Notes under the pieces: generated by a model
What the model saw: the letters and a program-made list of their open reading frames with translations, nothing else
Told to the model about the DNA's origin: nothing
The model's database searches: none
In this document: piece after piece, positions 16,689 through 25,612 of the stretch
Numbering within the stretch: the first letter of the stretch is position 1
Layout of the letters: each line of letters opens with the position of its first letter
Made by a program: the position numbers and the translations under genes
Assembly: GCF_009455635.1 (NCBI RefSeq)
Contig: NZ_QPER01000002.1
Span: forward strand, 3,596,001 to 3,660,000
Origin: Paraburkholderia agricolaris
GTDB lineage: Bacteria > Pseudomonadota > Gammaproteobacteria > Burkholderiales > Burkholderiaceae
Direction: 5' to 3'
DNA: 64,000 nucleotides

Positions 16689-17588
16689 GTGAGGGAACCC
16701 CTCGCCGCCAGGCCAAGGTTCGAGTTGACCGCGGGCACGACACCGCTTGGCATCGGCCGCACCTCCGAGGTGTTCGAATGGTCGCCGGGTTGGGTGGTGA
16801 AACTGTTTCGCCCGGGTTACCCGTTGCTCCAGATCGAACTGGAGGCTCGCCTCGTCGACCACGTATGTCATGCAACCTACGAGAATTCGGCGTTTCTTGT
16901 GCCGTGCCCAGGCGGAATCGTCGCTGTCTCGGGTCGCCACGGATTGCTCTATCGGCGCGCCGGAGGACAACCCATGGTTAGTGCAATGCGCCAGACGGGA
17001 TGTCCGTCGCCCCTCGCACGCTGCGGCGAGCAACTGGCCAATCTTCATTTCGCGATACATCGTATCCAGGCCGGCGCTCACACGCGGTTGCGCGGCTTGC
17101 CGCACCAGCACGCGAAATTGCGCTGGTCGATCGAGGCAGCGCCAGACCTGCCGCGCCGGCTTCGAGCCGCGGCGCTGCATGCGCTCGCCGCGCTGGAATC
17201 TGCCGACGCGGCTGACGCATGCCTTTGTCATGGCGATTTCCATCCCTCGAACGTACTCGTATGCCGTGACGGAACCGTCTCCCTGCTTGACTGGATGTCC
17301 GCGGAGCGCGGCAACGCCTTCGCCGATCTGGCGAAAACATCGGTTCTCCTGCGTTTTGGGCGCACCTCGGAAACACACGTGATATCGCCGCACGAAGAGG
17401 CAGCACGCCAACAGGTTCACGATACCTACGTGAAACGCTACTTCGAACTTGCCGGTGTGCCCGACGGGCCCGCCCGCCTGGCGCGCTGGCTTCCGGTGGC
17501 CGCCACGGCGCGTCTGAGCGAAGGCATCGGCAGTGCCGAGCGGAGCGCATTGCTGCCGCTATCAGAAGAACTGCTCAAGGAGGAATAA
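16689..17588 (+). CDS. Aminoglycoside phosphotransferase/choline kinase-like protein
   Basis: A 299-residue APH-fold protein. The catalytic loop CHGDFHPSNVLV (Asp and Asn for phosphotransfer) and the metal-binding LLDWM (DFG equivalent) are intact near residues 180-205, and an N-terminal GIGRTSEVFEW may be the ATP-binding strand pair. GTG 16689 was chosen because AGAGG lies 7 nt upstream and it starts only 10 nt after the effector gene; the methyltransferase follows 4 nt after its stop. The three are clearly one transcript. It could phosphorylate a small molecule made nearby or, less likely, a protein. The substrate is unknown. Confidence 0.8.
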   Translation: MREPLAARPRFELTAGTTPLGIGRTSEVFEWSPGWVVKLFRPGYPLLQIELEARLVDHVCHATYENSAFLVPCPGGIVAVSGRHGLLYRRAGGQPMVSAMRQTGCPSPLARCGEQLANLHFAIHRIQAGAHTRLRGLPHQHAKLRWSIEAAPDLPRRLRAAALHALAALESADAADACLCHGDFHPSNVLVCRDGTVSLLDWMSAERGNAFADLAKTSVLLRFGRTSETHVISPHEEAARQQVHDTYVKRYFELAGVPDGPARLARWLPVAATARLSEGIGSAERSALLPLSEELLKEE

Positions 17589-17592
17589 CACC

Positions 17593-18345
17593 ATGTCCGC
17601 GACCGACCTTCACCATCAACCGACCGATGCGCCGCCGCAGCGCGACAAGCATACGCATGCAATGGCCCATAACGCAGAGCCTCATGCCGACCCGCACGCC
17701 GCGTACTACGCGGCGCGTGCGTCGGAATATGACGTCTCCGTGGGCTATGGAACGCCCCTCGTGGAGCGGCATCTCGCTTCGCTGCAGGCTCGGCTTCAGG
17801 CTAACCTCAAAGGCCACGACGCACTCGAACTTGCATGCGGGACCGGTTACTGGACCCACGTGGCCGCGGCCACGGCGCGTTCGATATTGGCTACGGATCG
17901 TGACGCAGCGTCGCTCGCGCTCGCACAAGCGAGGATGGCGTCGAGCGACCATGTTCGTTGCCAGCATGCCGACGCTTATTCCCTCGACGGCGTATCTGGC
18001 CCGTTCAGCGCGGCCTTCGCGCTGTTCTGGTGGTCACATATGCCGAAGTCGAAAATTCCCGCCTTCCTGAGCACACTGCATAGCAAACTGGCACCCGGCG
18101 CACAGGTCGTTTTCGCCGATCAACTGCCGTACGAATGGCGCGGCAACCGGCATTTCGACGATGAAGGCAACCTGCTCGAGGAACGCGCTTTGCTGGACGG
18201 CACCCGGTTCGAAATCGTCAAGAATTTTCCGACCGAGGCCGAGCTCGCCGGTCTGCTGGCGGGTACCGCCGAGGAGCTGGTTTATTCGACCGGCGCCGAG
18301 GGGCGCTGGTGGATGATCAGCTACCGCACTGCTTCACGCGCCTGA
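17593..18345 (+). CDS. Class I SAM-dependent methyltransferase
   Basis: A 250-residue protein. After a His-rich N-terminal stretch, AYYAARASEYD starts the usual methyltransferase_11/25-like fold; motif I is ALELACGTGYWT (SAM glycine loop), with the acidic residue of motif II in ILATDRDAASL, and a post-motif GPFSAAFALFWWSHM. The ribosome site AAGGAG lies in the stop region of the APH-like gene, 4 nt of spacing, so the pair are co-translated. Probably a small-molecule O- or N-methyltransferase. It converges on the Rieske oxygenase gene 27 bp away. Confidence 0.85.
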   Translation: MSATDLHHQPTDAPPQRDKHTHAMAHNAEPHADPHAAYYAARASEYDVSVGYGTPLVERHLASLQARLQANLKGHDALELACGTGYWTHVAAATARSILATDRDAASLALAQARMASSDHVRCQHADAYSLDGVSGPFSAAFALFWWSHMPKSKIPAFLSTLHSKLAPGAQVVFADQLPYEWRGNRHFDDEGNLLEERALLDGTRFEIVKNFPTEAELAGLLAGTAEELVYSTGAEGRWWMISYRTASRA

Positions 18346-18372
18346 CTCATTGGCGCGACTCATTGGCGTAAC

Positions 18373-19473
18373 TCATCGCCCCGACACCTCGCCGACGCAG
18401 CCGGCGACACGCTGCGGTGCGCCCGGCACCGCGGCATTGAGGTACGCAAGGTCGTCGGCAATCAACCGCTCCATGATGCGTCTGGCACGCACGGCGCCCG
18501 CGTCGATCGGCAACAGCGCCGGGCGCAGCGACCAGAAATCGCGCTCGCCGATGGCACGCTGTTGCGCTTCCAGCATCGGCAGATCCTCGTCGCGGAAGGG
18601 CTTCATCAACCCTTCGACCGAGAACTGAACAAGCGCCTCGCCCGCGTCGCCCATCTCGCGCGGCAGTCCGAACGAGAAGAAATAATGGGTCGTGGCAGCG
18701 GTTTCGGGCGTCAGCCAGTGGGCGGACATCCCCACACGCGTCATTTCCGGCGCCGCCCCGGCTTCGCGCACGCTTACCGTGATCGTCAGCAGACCGGGCG
18801 GTTGCCAGCGCACGTCCAGGTCGCGATCCGCCGACTTGCCATCCGGCACGCCGAACGAACGCCCGACAAATGGTTGCAGTATTTCCCCACGCATCGCGCG
18901 ATGCACCCATACGATGTCACCCTCGCTTGCCGATTGCACCGTGCCGCGCGCCATCATGTCGCTGCCGAGCGTATCCGGATGCAGGTACTGGAAATGGCTG
19001 AGATCAAGCAGATTGTCGGCACTCAACTGATAGTTCGCCTGCGTCAATAGATACCCGTCACAGGTGAAATTGTGCAGCGGGTCCAGAAACTCGAACTCCG
19101 GCAGCGGCACCGTCGCGGCCTCGTGCGCTTCGCCAAACCAGATCCAGATCGCACCGTAGCGCTCGCGGGTGGGATAGCGCCGCACCACCGCTCCCGCGGG
19201 TACGCGTCCATCGCCGTGCGGATTGAGTACACAGGTACCCGCCGCGCCGAACCGCAGGCCGTGGTACGGACATTCGAGCGCACCGTCGATCAGGCGCCCG
19301 CGCGAGAGTGGCGCAAAGCGGTGCGGGCAGCGATCGTCGAGCGCGACCACCGCCCCGCTCGCCTCGCGATAAAGCACGATCGCGCGGTCGAGCAAGGTGC
19401 GCGCAAGCGGCGCGTCTACGGTGATCTCGCGGCTGAATGCAGCGACATACCAGGCGCTGGATAGAAACGGCAT
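18373..19473 (-). CDS. Rieske non-heme iron oxygenase, VanA-like
   Basis: A 366-residue oxygenase of the vanillate O-demethylase/phthalate dioxygenase group. The Rieske centre is CPHR (about residue 48) and CPYHG (about 67). The mononuclear iron site has DLSHFQYLH (H-x4-H near 165). It would use a reductase partner not present in the window. ATG 19473 has GGAG 8 nt upstream. Typical reactions are O-demethylation or hydroxylation of aromatic acids. It is convergent with the methyltransferase gene; whether the methyltransferase and demethylase act on the same compound is open. No hrpII box seen. Confidence 0.88.
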   Translation of the reverse strand: MPFLSSAWYVAAFSREITVDAPLARTLLDRAIVLYREASGAVVALDDRCPHRFAPLSRGRLIDGALECPYHGLRFGAAGTCVLNPHGDGRVPAGAVVRRYPTRERYGAIWIWFGEAHEAATVPLPEFEFLDPLHNFTCDGYLLTQANYQLSADNLLDLSHFQYLHPDTLGSDMMARGTVQSASEGDIVWVHRAMRGEILQPFVGRSFGVPDGKSADRDLDVRWQPPGLLTITVSVREAGAAPEMTRVGMSAHWLTPETAATTHYFFSFGLPREMGDAGEALVQFSVEGLMKPFRDEDLPMLEAQQRAIGERDFWSLRPALLPIDAGAVRARRIMERLIADDLAYLNAAVPGAPQRVAGCVGEVSGR

Positions 19474-20095
19474 GGGATGGGCTCCGAGGAGGATATCTGC
19501 GCAGCTTGATGGGTAACCTGCGTGCTGGCAGCGTGCAGATTCGATCCTAAGCAAGCGGCACAGCCACACGCTCAACAATCCTCACGAATGCCGTATTCGT
19601 CAATTTTTCCCAAATAGCAGTACGGATGCAATACGCGACATACAGATCGCCGCTTCAATGCGGCCTGATGTTTTGAAAAACGAACTTGCAATAAGCAATG
19701 AATATTCAAACAGACAACAGAACCTCAATTAGCTTAATTTTAACTTTCAATTTTGAAAGAATGACTATCACGAGCCCGCTACGACGGGCCATCGACCACC
19801 ATCCGGTCGAACCGACCGTAAGGTTCGGAAAAGACGAAAAAAATACTCAAGCCGTATTAGTGAGCTAATTCACTGCTAACTGCCGATAAGTTGTTCACAA
19901 AATGCGATGCTCAATTCATCAACATGTAACTGGAAATTAGCTGGGTGACGCTTTGCAATTTATATGAAACAAACCGTTACACCCTTGATTGATCTGTAGC
20001 TCTACTGTCCGATCATTCGCAACGCACTCCCACCGCCAGGCTGTTGTTCCCGTCGCGTATGAGTCCGTCGCGCGCCAGGACCATTCGGAGGAAAA
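19474..20095. promoter_or_regulatory. 622-bp AT-richer region upstream of hrpG
   Basis: Lower GC than the surroundings and without coding sequence. It must carry promoters for the Rieske gene (left) and hrpG (right). Two dyads stand out: CGAACC-N8-GGTTCG at 19808-19827, and an imperfect repeat TTAGTGA/TTCACTGCTAA at 19857-19879. Either could be an operator for control of hrpG. No hrpII box occurs. Confidence 0.5.
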
Positions 20096-21127
20096 ATGAA
20101 ACTCGCAGTAATGACCCGAAGCGGGGCGCTTTTCAGGTTGATCTGTCAGTGTTTCGAAGCCGACGGCGCTACCTGCCGGCAGTTTGACGATGACGTTGCG
20201 CTTGCGCGTTCGGTATATCGCGAAGAATACAGCGCGATCCTCATCGACGCCGACACGGGTGTCAATCCACTGCGCCCGGTGTTAGCCCGGCGCGCCTGCT
20301 ATGCCGACCGTCGTGCGCCGCTGATCGTGGTCGGCGCCCGTGACGACCGTACCCAGATCACGCATCTGTTCGATGCAGGCGCCGACGATGTCGTGCTGTC
20401 GCCGATCGATTCGCGGGAACTGGTGTTGCGCGTCCATCTCGCGTTGCGGCGTTTCCAGCCGCTCCAGGCCGCCGACGCCGACGACCGTCTCGAGTGCGGC
20501 GCGTACCGGCTCGAGCGCCGCACTTGCGAGGTGCTCGTCGAGGGCGAACCGGTGCGGCTGACGTCGCGCGAATTCGCGATTGCGTGGCTGCTGTTCTCGC
20601 GTCCCGGCGAATATGTGAGCCGCCGCCAGATTGCCGGCGCGGTGTGGAGCAGCTCCGAGGACATCGTGGGACGGACGCTGGAGCAACATATCTACAAACT
20701 GCGCAAGAAACTCGATCTCAACGGCGCACACGGGGTCTATCTGCGGACCATGTATGCGCATGGCTATCGCATCGAAGCGATCACGGCACCCGCCGATCTG
20801 GCCGAGCAGGCACTTGCTGCGGTTGCCTCGCCGCCAGGCATCGTCGGCGAAGACGTGAGCACGACCGCCTGCATCGAAGCACAACCCCATGCCCTCTCCG
20901 TGCTGGCGGCGCTTGCACCGCGAGCCGTACCGGTGAACCGCGACGAAGCGAAGGTGTGTCAGCACCACGAAACCCCGCATGCGGAAATCCATCCGCCGGA
21001 GAGCGTGACCGCACGCAACGCGCCGCCCTGGTCCAACCCGGCCTGCGAAGCGACCTTCGCGGGCTGCGCCACCACCACGCCCAAGGCGCACCCGCTGCCA
21101 CTCACTACCGCATTCAGAACTCGATGA
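20096..21127 (+). CDS. hrpG: OmpR-family response regulator HrpG
   Basis: A 343-residue regulator at the top of the Hrp cascade, expected to activate hrpB. Residues 1-120 form a receiver-like domain; residues about 125-225 are an OmpR-type winged helix (LTSREFAIAWLLFSRPGEYVSRRQI, LEQHIYKLRKKL, TMYAHGYRI). The receiver is degenerate: the acidic pair after the first strand is missing (KLAVMTRSG) and the usual switch lysine is replaced (VVLSPID), though an Asp remains in ILIDADTG. A 115-residue tail after the winged helix has no recognised domain and its last 14 bp overlap the end of hrcC. The ribosome site is GGAGG 6 nt before the ATG. Named by family and position; no cognate kinase seen. Confidence 0.85.
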   Translation: MKLAVMTRSGALFRLICQCFEADGATCRQFDDDVALARSVYREEYSAILIDADTGVNPLRPVLARRACYADRRAPLIVVGARDDRTQITHLFDAGADDVVLSPIDSRELVLRVHLALRRFQPLQAADADDRLECGAYRLERRTCEVLVEGEPVRLTSREFAIAWLLFSRPGEYVSRRQIAGAVWSSSEDIVGRTLEQHIYKLRKKLDLNGAHGVYLRTMYAHGYRIEAITAPADLAEQALAAVASPPGIVGEDVSTTACIEAQPHALSVLAALAPRAVPVNRDEAKVCQHHETPHAEIHPPESVTARNAPPWSNPACEATFAGCATTTPKAHPLPLTTAFRTR

Positions 21128-22958
21128 TGCGCGGCGACAGCAGGAACAGCCGTTCCATGTGACTGCGCTCGTCGTCGCGATAGCGGAATAGCGCGCCGAC
21201 CAGCGGAATCTTCGACAACAACGGTACACCGGTTTCGGCGTTGGTCGAACTGTCGACGCGGTAGCCCGCAATCAGCAGACTCTCACCTTGCCCCACGAAC
21301 GACTCGGTATTGATCGTGCTCGTGGTGATGATCGGGATGTTGTCGACCTTCTGGTTGGTCACGGAACCGTCTTCGATATGCACATTGAGCTTGATTTGCG
21401 TCGCACCGTTCTCGTCGACGACAAGCGGCAGCACGCGCAGCGAGACACCGGTGGAAACGCTGTAAAGATCAGCTGACGTGTAGCCCGACACCCGCACGAA
21501 GAAACGGGTCTTCTGGTCCATCACGGCCTCGACGTTGTTCAGGGTCGCGACCTTCGGACTCGCGTCGATCTTCGCGAGATTGGTCTGCTGCAATGCGTTC
21601 ACGCGTGCGAGCAGGTAACGCCCGGCATTGCCGAGCACTGCCGTCAACGACGCGCCCGCCGGTGACGTATTGATGACCGTGGACCCGTCGGCCAGTGTCG
21701 AGGTGCCGAAGATCGGGTCGATGTTGCCGTTGTAGCCGTTCTGCTGTGTATTGCCATTGCCTGTCTGGAAGTCCACATGGCTGTTGTGAGCGCGCCAGTC
21801 GACGCCGATCTGCTTGAGCGCGTTGTCGTCGATCTCGATGATGTGCGCTTCAATTTCGACCAGCTTCGGCTTCACGTCGAGTTGGTCGATCAGTGTCTGG
21901 TACTGCGCAAGGCGTTGCGGCAAATCGCGGATCAGTACCGAGTTCGTGCGTGGATCGGCTTCGATCACCGGCAACGACTGTGTGCCGCCGCCGGGTGCCG
22001 CGGCAAAGTCGCCGCCACCTCCCGAGTTGCTCGAACCGCTCGCCGTGCCGCCGTAGCCCGGCAGTGTCGGCATGCCCGACGCCGTGCCACCGCCCGCGCC
22101 CATCCCGTTCAGCAAACCGCCGAGGCCGGGCCCCGCGGAGCCGCCGGCGCCCGTCATGCCGGCCGGCAATGGCGGTGGCGTGACACCGTTCTGAAGTCCG
22201 CCGCCATTCATGCCGCCGGTCACATCCTGCATCGGTTGCAGACGGCGCATGGTCGGCACGATGGCATTGCGCTGGCCGCCGTTGCTACTGCTACCGCTCT
22301 TGTCTTGCGGGTGATACATGCCCGCCAGCACGTTGGCGACGCCGGGCACTGTCACTGAGTTGCCGTCGATCTCGACGTTGTGGTCGGCCGCCCACGCATG
22401 ATGCAGCGAGAACACCCGCACCTCCGAGCCGGTACGCTGCCCGGCATTGTCGTCGAGCCGGCGTGCGACCTCCGCCACCAGTTGCACATACGGCACAGGC
22501 CCGCTGACGAGCGCCGTGCCCTGGCTCGCGTCGTACATGATCGGAAAACGCGGATTCGCGACGTGCAACTGGTCGAGCGCGGCGCGCAGATCGGCGGTAC
22601 TCGCGTAATCGAGCTTGACGACCTGACGCGTCACGGTATTGACGTCGCTGATCGACAGCACGTTGCCGTCATAGAACCAGACGAAACCGAAGGTCGATGC
22701 GAGGGTGTCGAGAAAGCGCTGCGGCGACATATCGAACTGCCCCGTCACCGTGCCATGCACGTCGTCCGAAATGGTGGCCGGCACACCCTGGCCCGCGGTG
22801 AAATCGCGCAGGACGTCCTTGAGGTCCTTGCCTTCGGCCGAAATATGGACCATTGAACCGCGCCAGTGAATCGTCGCCGCGTCGGCCACATGGCCGCCCG
22901 TCGCGATTGCCAGAGACGCCGCCAGCAAGGCGGCGCAGATGAGCCGTTTCTTGTTCAT
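21114..22958 (-). CDS. hrcC: T3SS outer-membrane secretin HrcC (SctC)
   Basis: A 614-residue secretin forming the outer-membrane ring of the injectisome. Residues 1-30 are a Sec signal peptide (MNKKRLICAALLAASLAIATG). N0/N1 domains follow (KDLKDVLRDFTAGQG, FVWFYDGNVLSI). A Gly/Ser/Asn low-complexity insert lies in the middle, and the C-terminal secretin domain has NSVLIRDLPQRL, FVRVSGYTSADLYSV and the final LLIAGYR, LFRYRDDERSHMERLFLLSPRII. ATG 22958 was chosen over GTG 22970. It lies 75 bp after hrpB in the same direction and has no own hrpII box, so it is probably read from the hrpB promoter. Confidence 0.95.
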   Translation of the reverse strand: MNKKRLICAALLAASLAIATGGHVADAATIHWRGSMVHISAEGKDLKDVLRDFTAGQGVPATISDDVHGTVTGQFDMSPQRFLDTLASTFGFVWFYDGNVLSISDVNTVTRQVVKLDYASTADLRAALDQLHVANPRFPIMYDASQGTALVSGPVPYVQLVAEVARRLDDNAGQRTGSEVRVFSLHHAWAADHNVEIDGNSVTVPGVANVLAGMYHPQDKSGSSSNGGQRNAIVPTMRRLQPMQDVTGGMNGGGLQNGVTPPPLPAGMTGAGGSAGPGLGGLLNGMGAGGGTASGMPTLPGYGGTASGSSNSGGGGDFAAAPGGGTQSLPVIEADPRTNSVLIRDLPQRLAQYQTLIDQLDVKPKLVEIEAHIIEIDDNALKQIGVDWRAHNSHVDFQTGNGNTQQNGYNGNIDPIFGTSTLADGSTVINTSPAGASLTAVLGNAGRYLLARVNALQQTNLAKIDASPKVATLNNVEAVMDQKTRFFVRVSGYTSADLYSVSTGVSLRVLPLVVDENGATQIKLNVHIEDGSVTNQKVDNIPIITTSTINTESFVGQGESLLIAGYRVDSSTNAETGVPLLSKIPLVGALFRYRDDERSHMERLFLLSPRIIEF

Positions 22959-23033
22959 CGAGGGATCCACGCTTATTGTAGGTTGGTCGCAGCAGCCGGC
23001 GCGACCGGCGCCGCCGGCGCAAAAGCCCTGGGT

Positions 23034-24488
23034 CTATCGTCCCAGCGTTTCTGAAGGCGCTTCGTGAAACTGCTTGCGATAGCCGCTGACGAGCGTCGAA
23101 CGGTTTTGCACGCCCCATTTGTTGGCTGCGCACAGCACGCTGCGATCGCTCGTGAACGAGTCTTGCAGCAGTTCGGCGCGGATGCGCTCCATGCGCTGCC
23201 GCCGGATCAGTTCGGTCGGCGACAGGCCAAGGAAGTTCTTGAATGCGCTTTGCAGCGCGCGCTCCGTCACCCCCACTTCGGCCGCCACTTCACGCACCGA
23301 GAGGTCGTGGCGATCGAGATTCTCCAGCAGGTAACGATAGGCGCGCCGGTACTTCGCGGGCAAACGCGCGCCCACATCGTCGAGTTGCGCCCCATGTCGC
23401 GCCGCCCGGTTCGCGAACGGCGCGATGGCCGGCGCATCGTCGCGCAGGCATTGCGTCGTAATCAGGGCGTAGCGGCTGTATAGCTGCATCGATTCGAGCG
23501 TGCGCCCCTGCACCTGGCGCACCTTGGCGACGCAGTACAGATACTCGAGCTGACGGTGCCCCGTCGCGGCCGCATAGTCGGTTCGATGCAGCGGTTCCAG
23601 CATGGCTTCCGCGAGTTGCGGTGCATCCGAGGCAAGCGCCGCGAGGACGATTTCAAAGCGTGTCGTGCGCAGATACTCGTGCAGCCCGGCGTTCTGGGCC
23701 CAGTTCAGATGCATGCCGATGCCGTCCATCGCGTCACGCTCGCCCTTCATCAGCGCACGCAACTGCTGCAGATAAACGATCCGCTCCCGCAGCAGCGGCG
23801 CCTGTACGCGCAATGCCTCGGCTTCTTGAACATCGGCGGCCACGCCGGCGTCGCCGCTGCCCGCCACGCGTTCGTCGGCCATGCCGGATTGCCAATACAC
23901 GTGATCGCTCAGCAGCACGGAGGAACGCAGTTCGCGTTGCACGGCGACATCGAAGCGCAACGTCGTGAGGACGTCGCGCCAAGCCGCCGAGCCGCCTTCA
24001 TTCGCCGACGCGGCCATTGCCGTGAGTTCGTCGAGTGCATCGAATGCATCGCGCGACTGCCCGAGTTCGTACAGTGCGCAGGCAATGCCGAAACGCGCTT
24101 CGAGCCGCTGCACCGGTTCGATGCCGGTTTCGTCGACCACGCGCGCGAAGCACGACAACGACGTCGCAAAGCGATGGCGAAACAACGCTTGCCAGCCGAC
24201 GTTGCGGCACGAAGCCGCGCGGATCGCCTCACGTGGCGAGCGAATCGCTTTCTGCGCTCGGCGATACTGTTCCTCCGCTTCGTCGCCAATGCCGAGTGTC
24301 ATCTGCATGTCGGCGTAGATCTGCAGGAGCCAAGGCATGTCGGTGCGCTGATGCGTCTCTTCGGCCCAGCGGTTTGCCTGAGCACGCGCCGCGTTGAGAT
24401 TGCCTTCCAGCAGTTTGTCGAGAAATCCTTCCGGCAGGCGCCGCACGCTAAGTGCCGCAGCCAGTGGAAAATAAAGCGTCAGAAACAT
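23034..24488 (-). CDS. hrpB: AraC-family T3SS activator HrpB
   Basis: A 484-residue activator similar in length to HrpB of Ralstonia (about 477) and HrpX of Xanthomonas. The long N-terminal part (1-380) is helical and TPR-like. The C-terminal AraC domain starts near 385 with LSVREVAAEVGVTERALQSAFKNFLGLSPTELI and ends with a second helix-turn-helix (ANKWGVQNRSTLVSGYRKQFHEAP). It should bind the TTCG-N16-TTCG boxes found through the window. ATG 24488 (MFLTLYFPLAAAL) was taken as start. It lies between hrcT and hrcC, all on the minus strand, with a 289-bp promoter region and no hrpII box, fitting control by HrpG. Confidence 0.93.
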   Translation of the reverse strand: MFLTLYFPLAAALSVRRLPEGFLDKLLEGNLNAARAQANRWAEETHQRTDMPWLLQIYADMQMTLGIGDEAEEQYRRAQKAIRSPREAIRAASCRNVGWQALFRHRFATSLSCFARVVDETGIEPVQRLEARFGIACALYELGQSRDAFDALDELTAMAASANEGGSAAWRDVLTTLRFDVAVQRELRSSVLLSDHVYWQSGMADERVAGSGDAGVAADVQEAEALRVQAPLLRERIVYLQQLRALMKGERDAMDGIGMHLNWAQNAGLHEYLRTTRFEIVLAALASDAPQLAEAMLEPLHRTDYAAATGHRQLEYLYCVAKVRQVQGRTLESMQLYSRYALITTQCLRDDAPAIAPFANRAARHGAQLDDVGARLPAKYRRAYRYLLENLDRHDLSVREVAAEVGVTERALQSAFKNFLGLSPTELIRRQRMERIRAELLQDSFTSDRSVLCAANKWGVQNRSTLVSGYRKQFHEAPSETLGR

Positions 24489-24777
24489 CGTTCGACTCCT
24501 CGTAGATGCGTGCATGCAGGCGAGTCCCGGCATGGATGCATGACATGCGGTACTGATGCCTGGACAGGAATCCACAGATGCAGCGACGTGAATGACGATG
24601 TGACCGGCGACCGCGATGCCCCAATGTATAGAAATGGGTCACGCGAATTTTCAACAAATCTGATCGCGCTTGAGGATTTGAGAGCTGTTGAGATTTGCGC
24701 GAGCGTTGGACGCTATCTGTGATGGCCCGGCACGTATTGGATTAATTTCTGATGACCGGAATCCTACGAAAAATAGG

Positions 24778-25593
24778 CTATTTTTTCATCTCGCCGGCGA
24801 TAGAGCGCAATTGTTCGCCAAGGCTCGTCAAAACCAGTTGGTCCTTGACCTGATCGACAAAAACCCCCACGAACAGCGCCAGAATCAACACGGTCAACGC
24901 ACCCTTGACGGGCTGGGCCAAGGTCACGAGATCAAGTTTTTGCGCAGACTTCGCGCCGAAACCGAAAGCAAGGTCGACCAGCAGCAGAACGAACATCATG
25001 GGCGCCGCGAGTTTGGCCGTCGTCTGCATCAACGTATCGGTTTGCGTCAGCACAAAGCTCTCGAGAACATTCGCCGCCACCGGCGTGTTCGACGTCAGAG
25101 GCCACCAGTGATAAGACTCGTAGAGCACACCGAGCAGAAACGTCATGCCCCCGAAGGTCCAGAAGGCGACGCTCGCCACCTGCGAAAGCAGCGTCGCGGT
25201 CGGCGTCGACTGATCCTGGCGCAACGGATTCGTGATCTGCACATTGTTGTATCCGGTCAGATCGTCGACATAGGTGCCCGCGGCTTCAGCAACCCAGAAT
25301 ACGGTCGAGGCGGCAAAGCCCAGCACGAGTCCGATAATGGCCTCGCGCAGGCCGATTTCGATCAGCGTCACGCCCGTCAGTGAGGTGACGAGCGACGCGG
25401 GTTGTCCATAGGCGATGAACGAACTGAACAGCAACACAATGCCGTTGCGCACGACACCCTGGAGAATGCCGTCGGCCGTAGGCGGAAAAATGTACAGCAT
25501 CACAAAGAGCCGCACCGAACAGACGGCCAGCACCATCAGGTAATCCATCAGCGTGGTGCCGAATTGCGGAAGTGTCGTTAGGGCTTCATTCAT
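24778..25593 (-). CDS. hrcT: T3SS export apparatus protein HrcT (SctT)
   Basis: A 271-residue inner-membrane protein of the SctT/FliR family, part of the export gate with SctR and SctS. Several membrane helices are visible, including LMVLAVCSVRLFVMLYIFPP and LREAIIGLVLGFAASTVFW; the family motif AAGTYVDDLTG occurs near residue 110 and DQSTPTATLL near 130. ATG 25593 (MNEALTTLPQFG) is the natural start; the longer upstream frame lies inside hrpB7. It is the last gene of the hrpB1 operon. A short AT-rich inverted repeat overlaps its stop. Confidence 0.95.
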   Translation of the reverse strand: MNEALTTLPQFGTTLMDYLMVLAVCSVRLFVMLYIFPPTADGILQGVVRNGIVLLFSSFIAYGQPASLVTSLTGVTLIEIGLREAIIGLVLGFAASTVFWVAEAAGTYVDDLTGYNNVQITNPLRQDQSTPTATLLSQVASVAFWTFGGMTFLLGVLYESYHWWPLTSNTPVAANVLESFVLTQTDTLMQTTAKLAAPMMFVLLLVDLAFGFGAKSAQKLDLVTLAQPVKGALTVLILALFVGVFVDQVKDQLVLTSLGEQLRSIAGEMKK

Positions 25594-25612
25594 CCGTGGC
25601 CTGTGCTTCGTG

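Noticed and set aside
16689..17588. Aminoglycoside resistance gene
   Set aside because: The kinase loop is shared by many APH-fold enzymes and nothing points to an antibiotic substrate; the operon context argues against it.
24489..24777. hrpII box ahead of hrpB
   Set aside because: CGAA tetramers occur but not at 16-bp spacing, so auto-control through this element is not supported.
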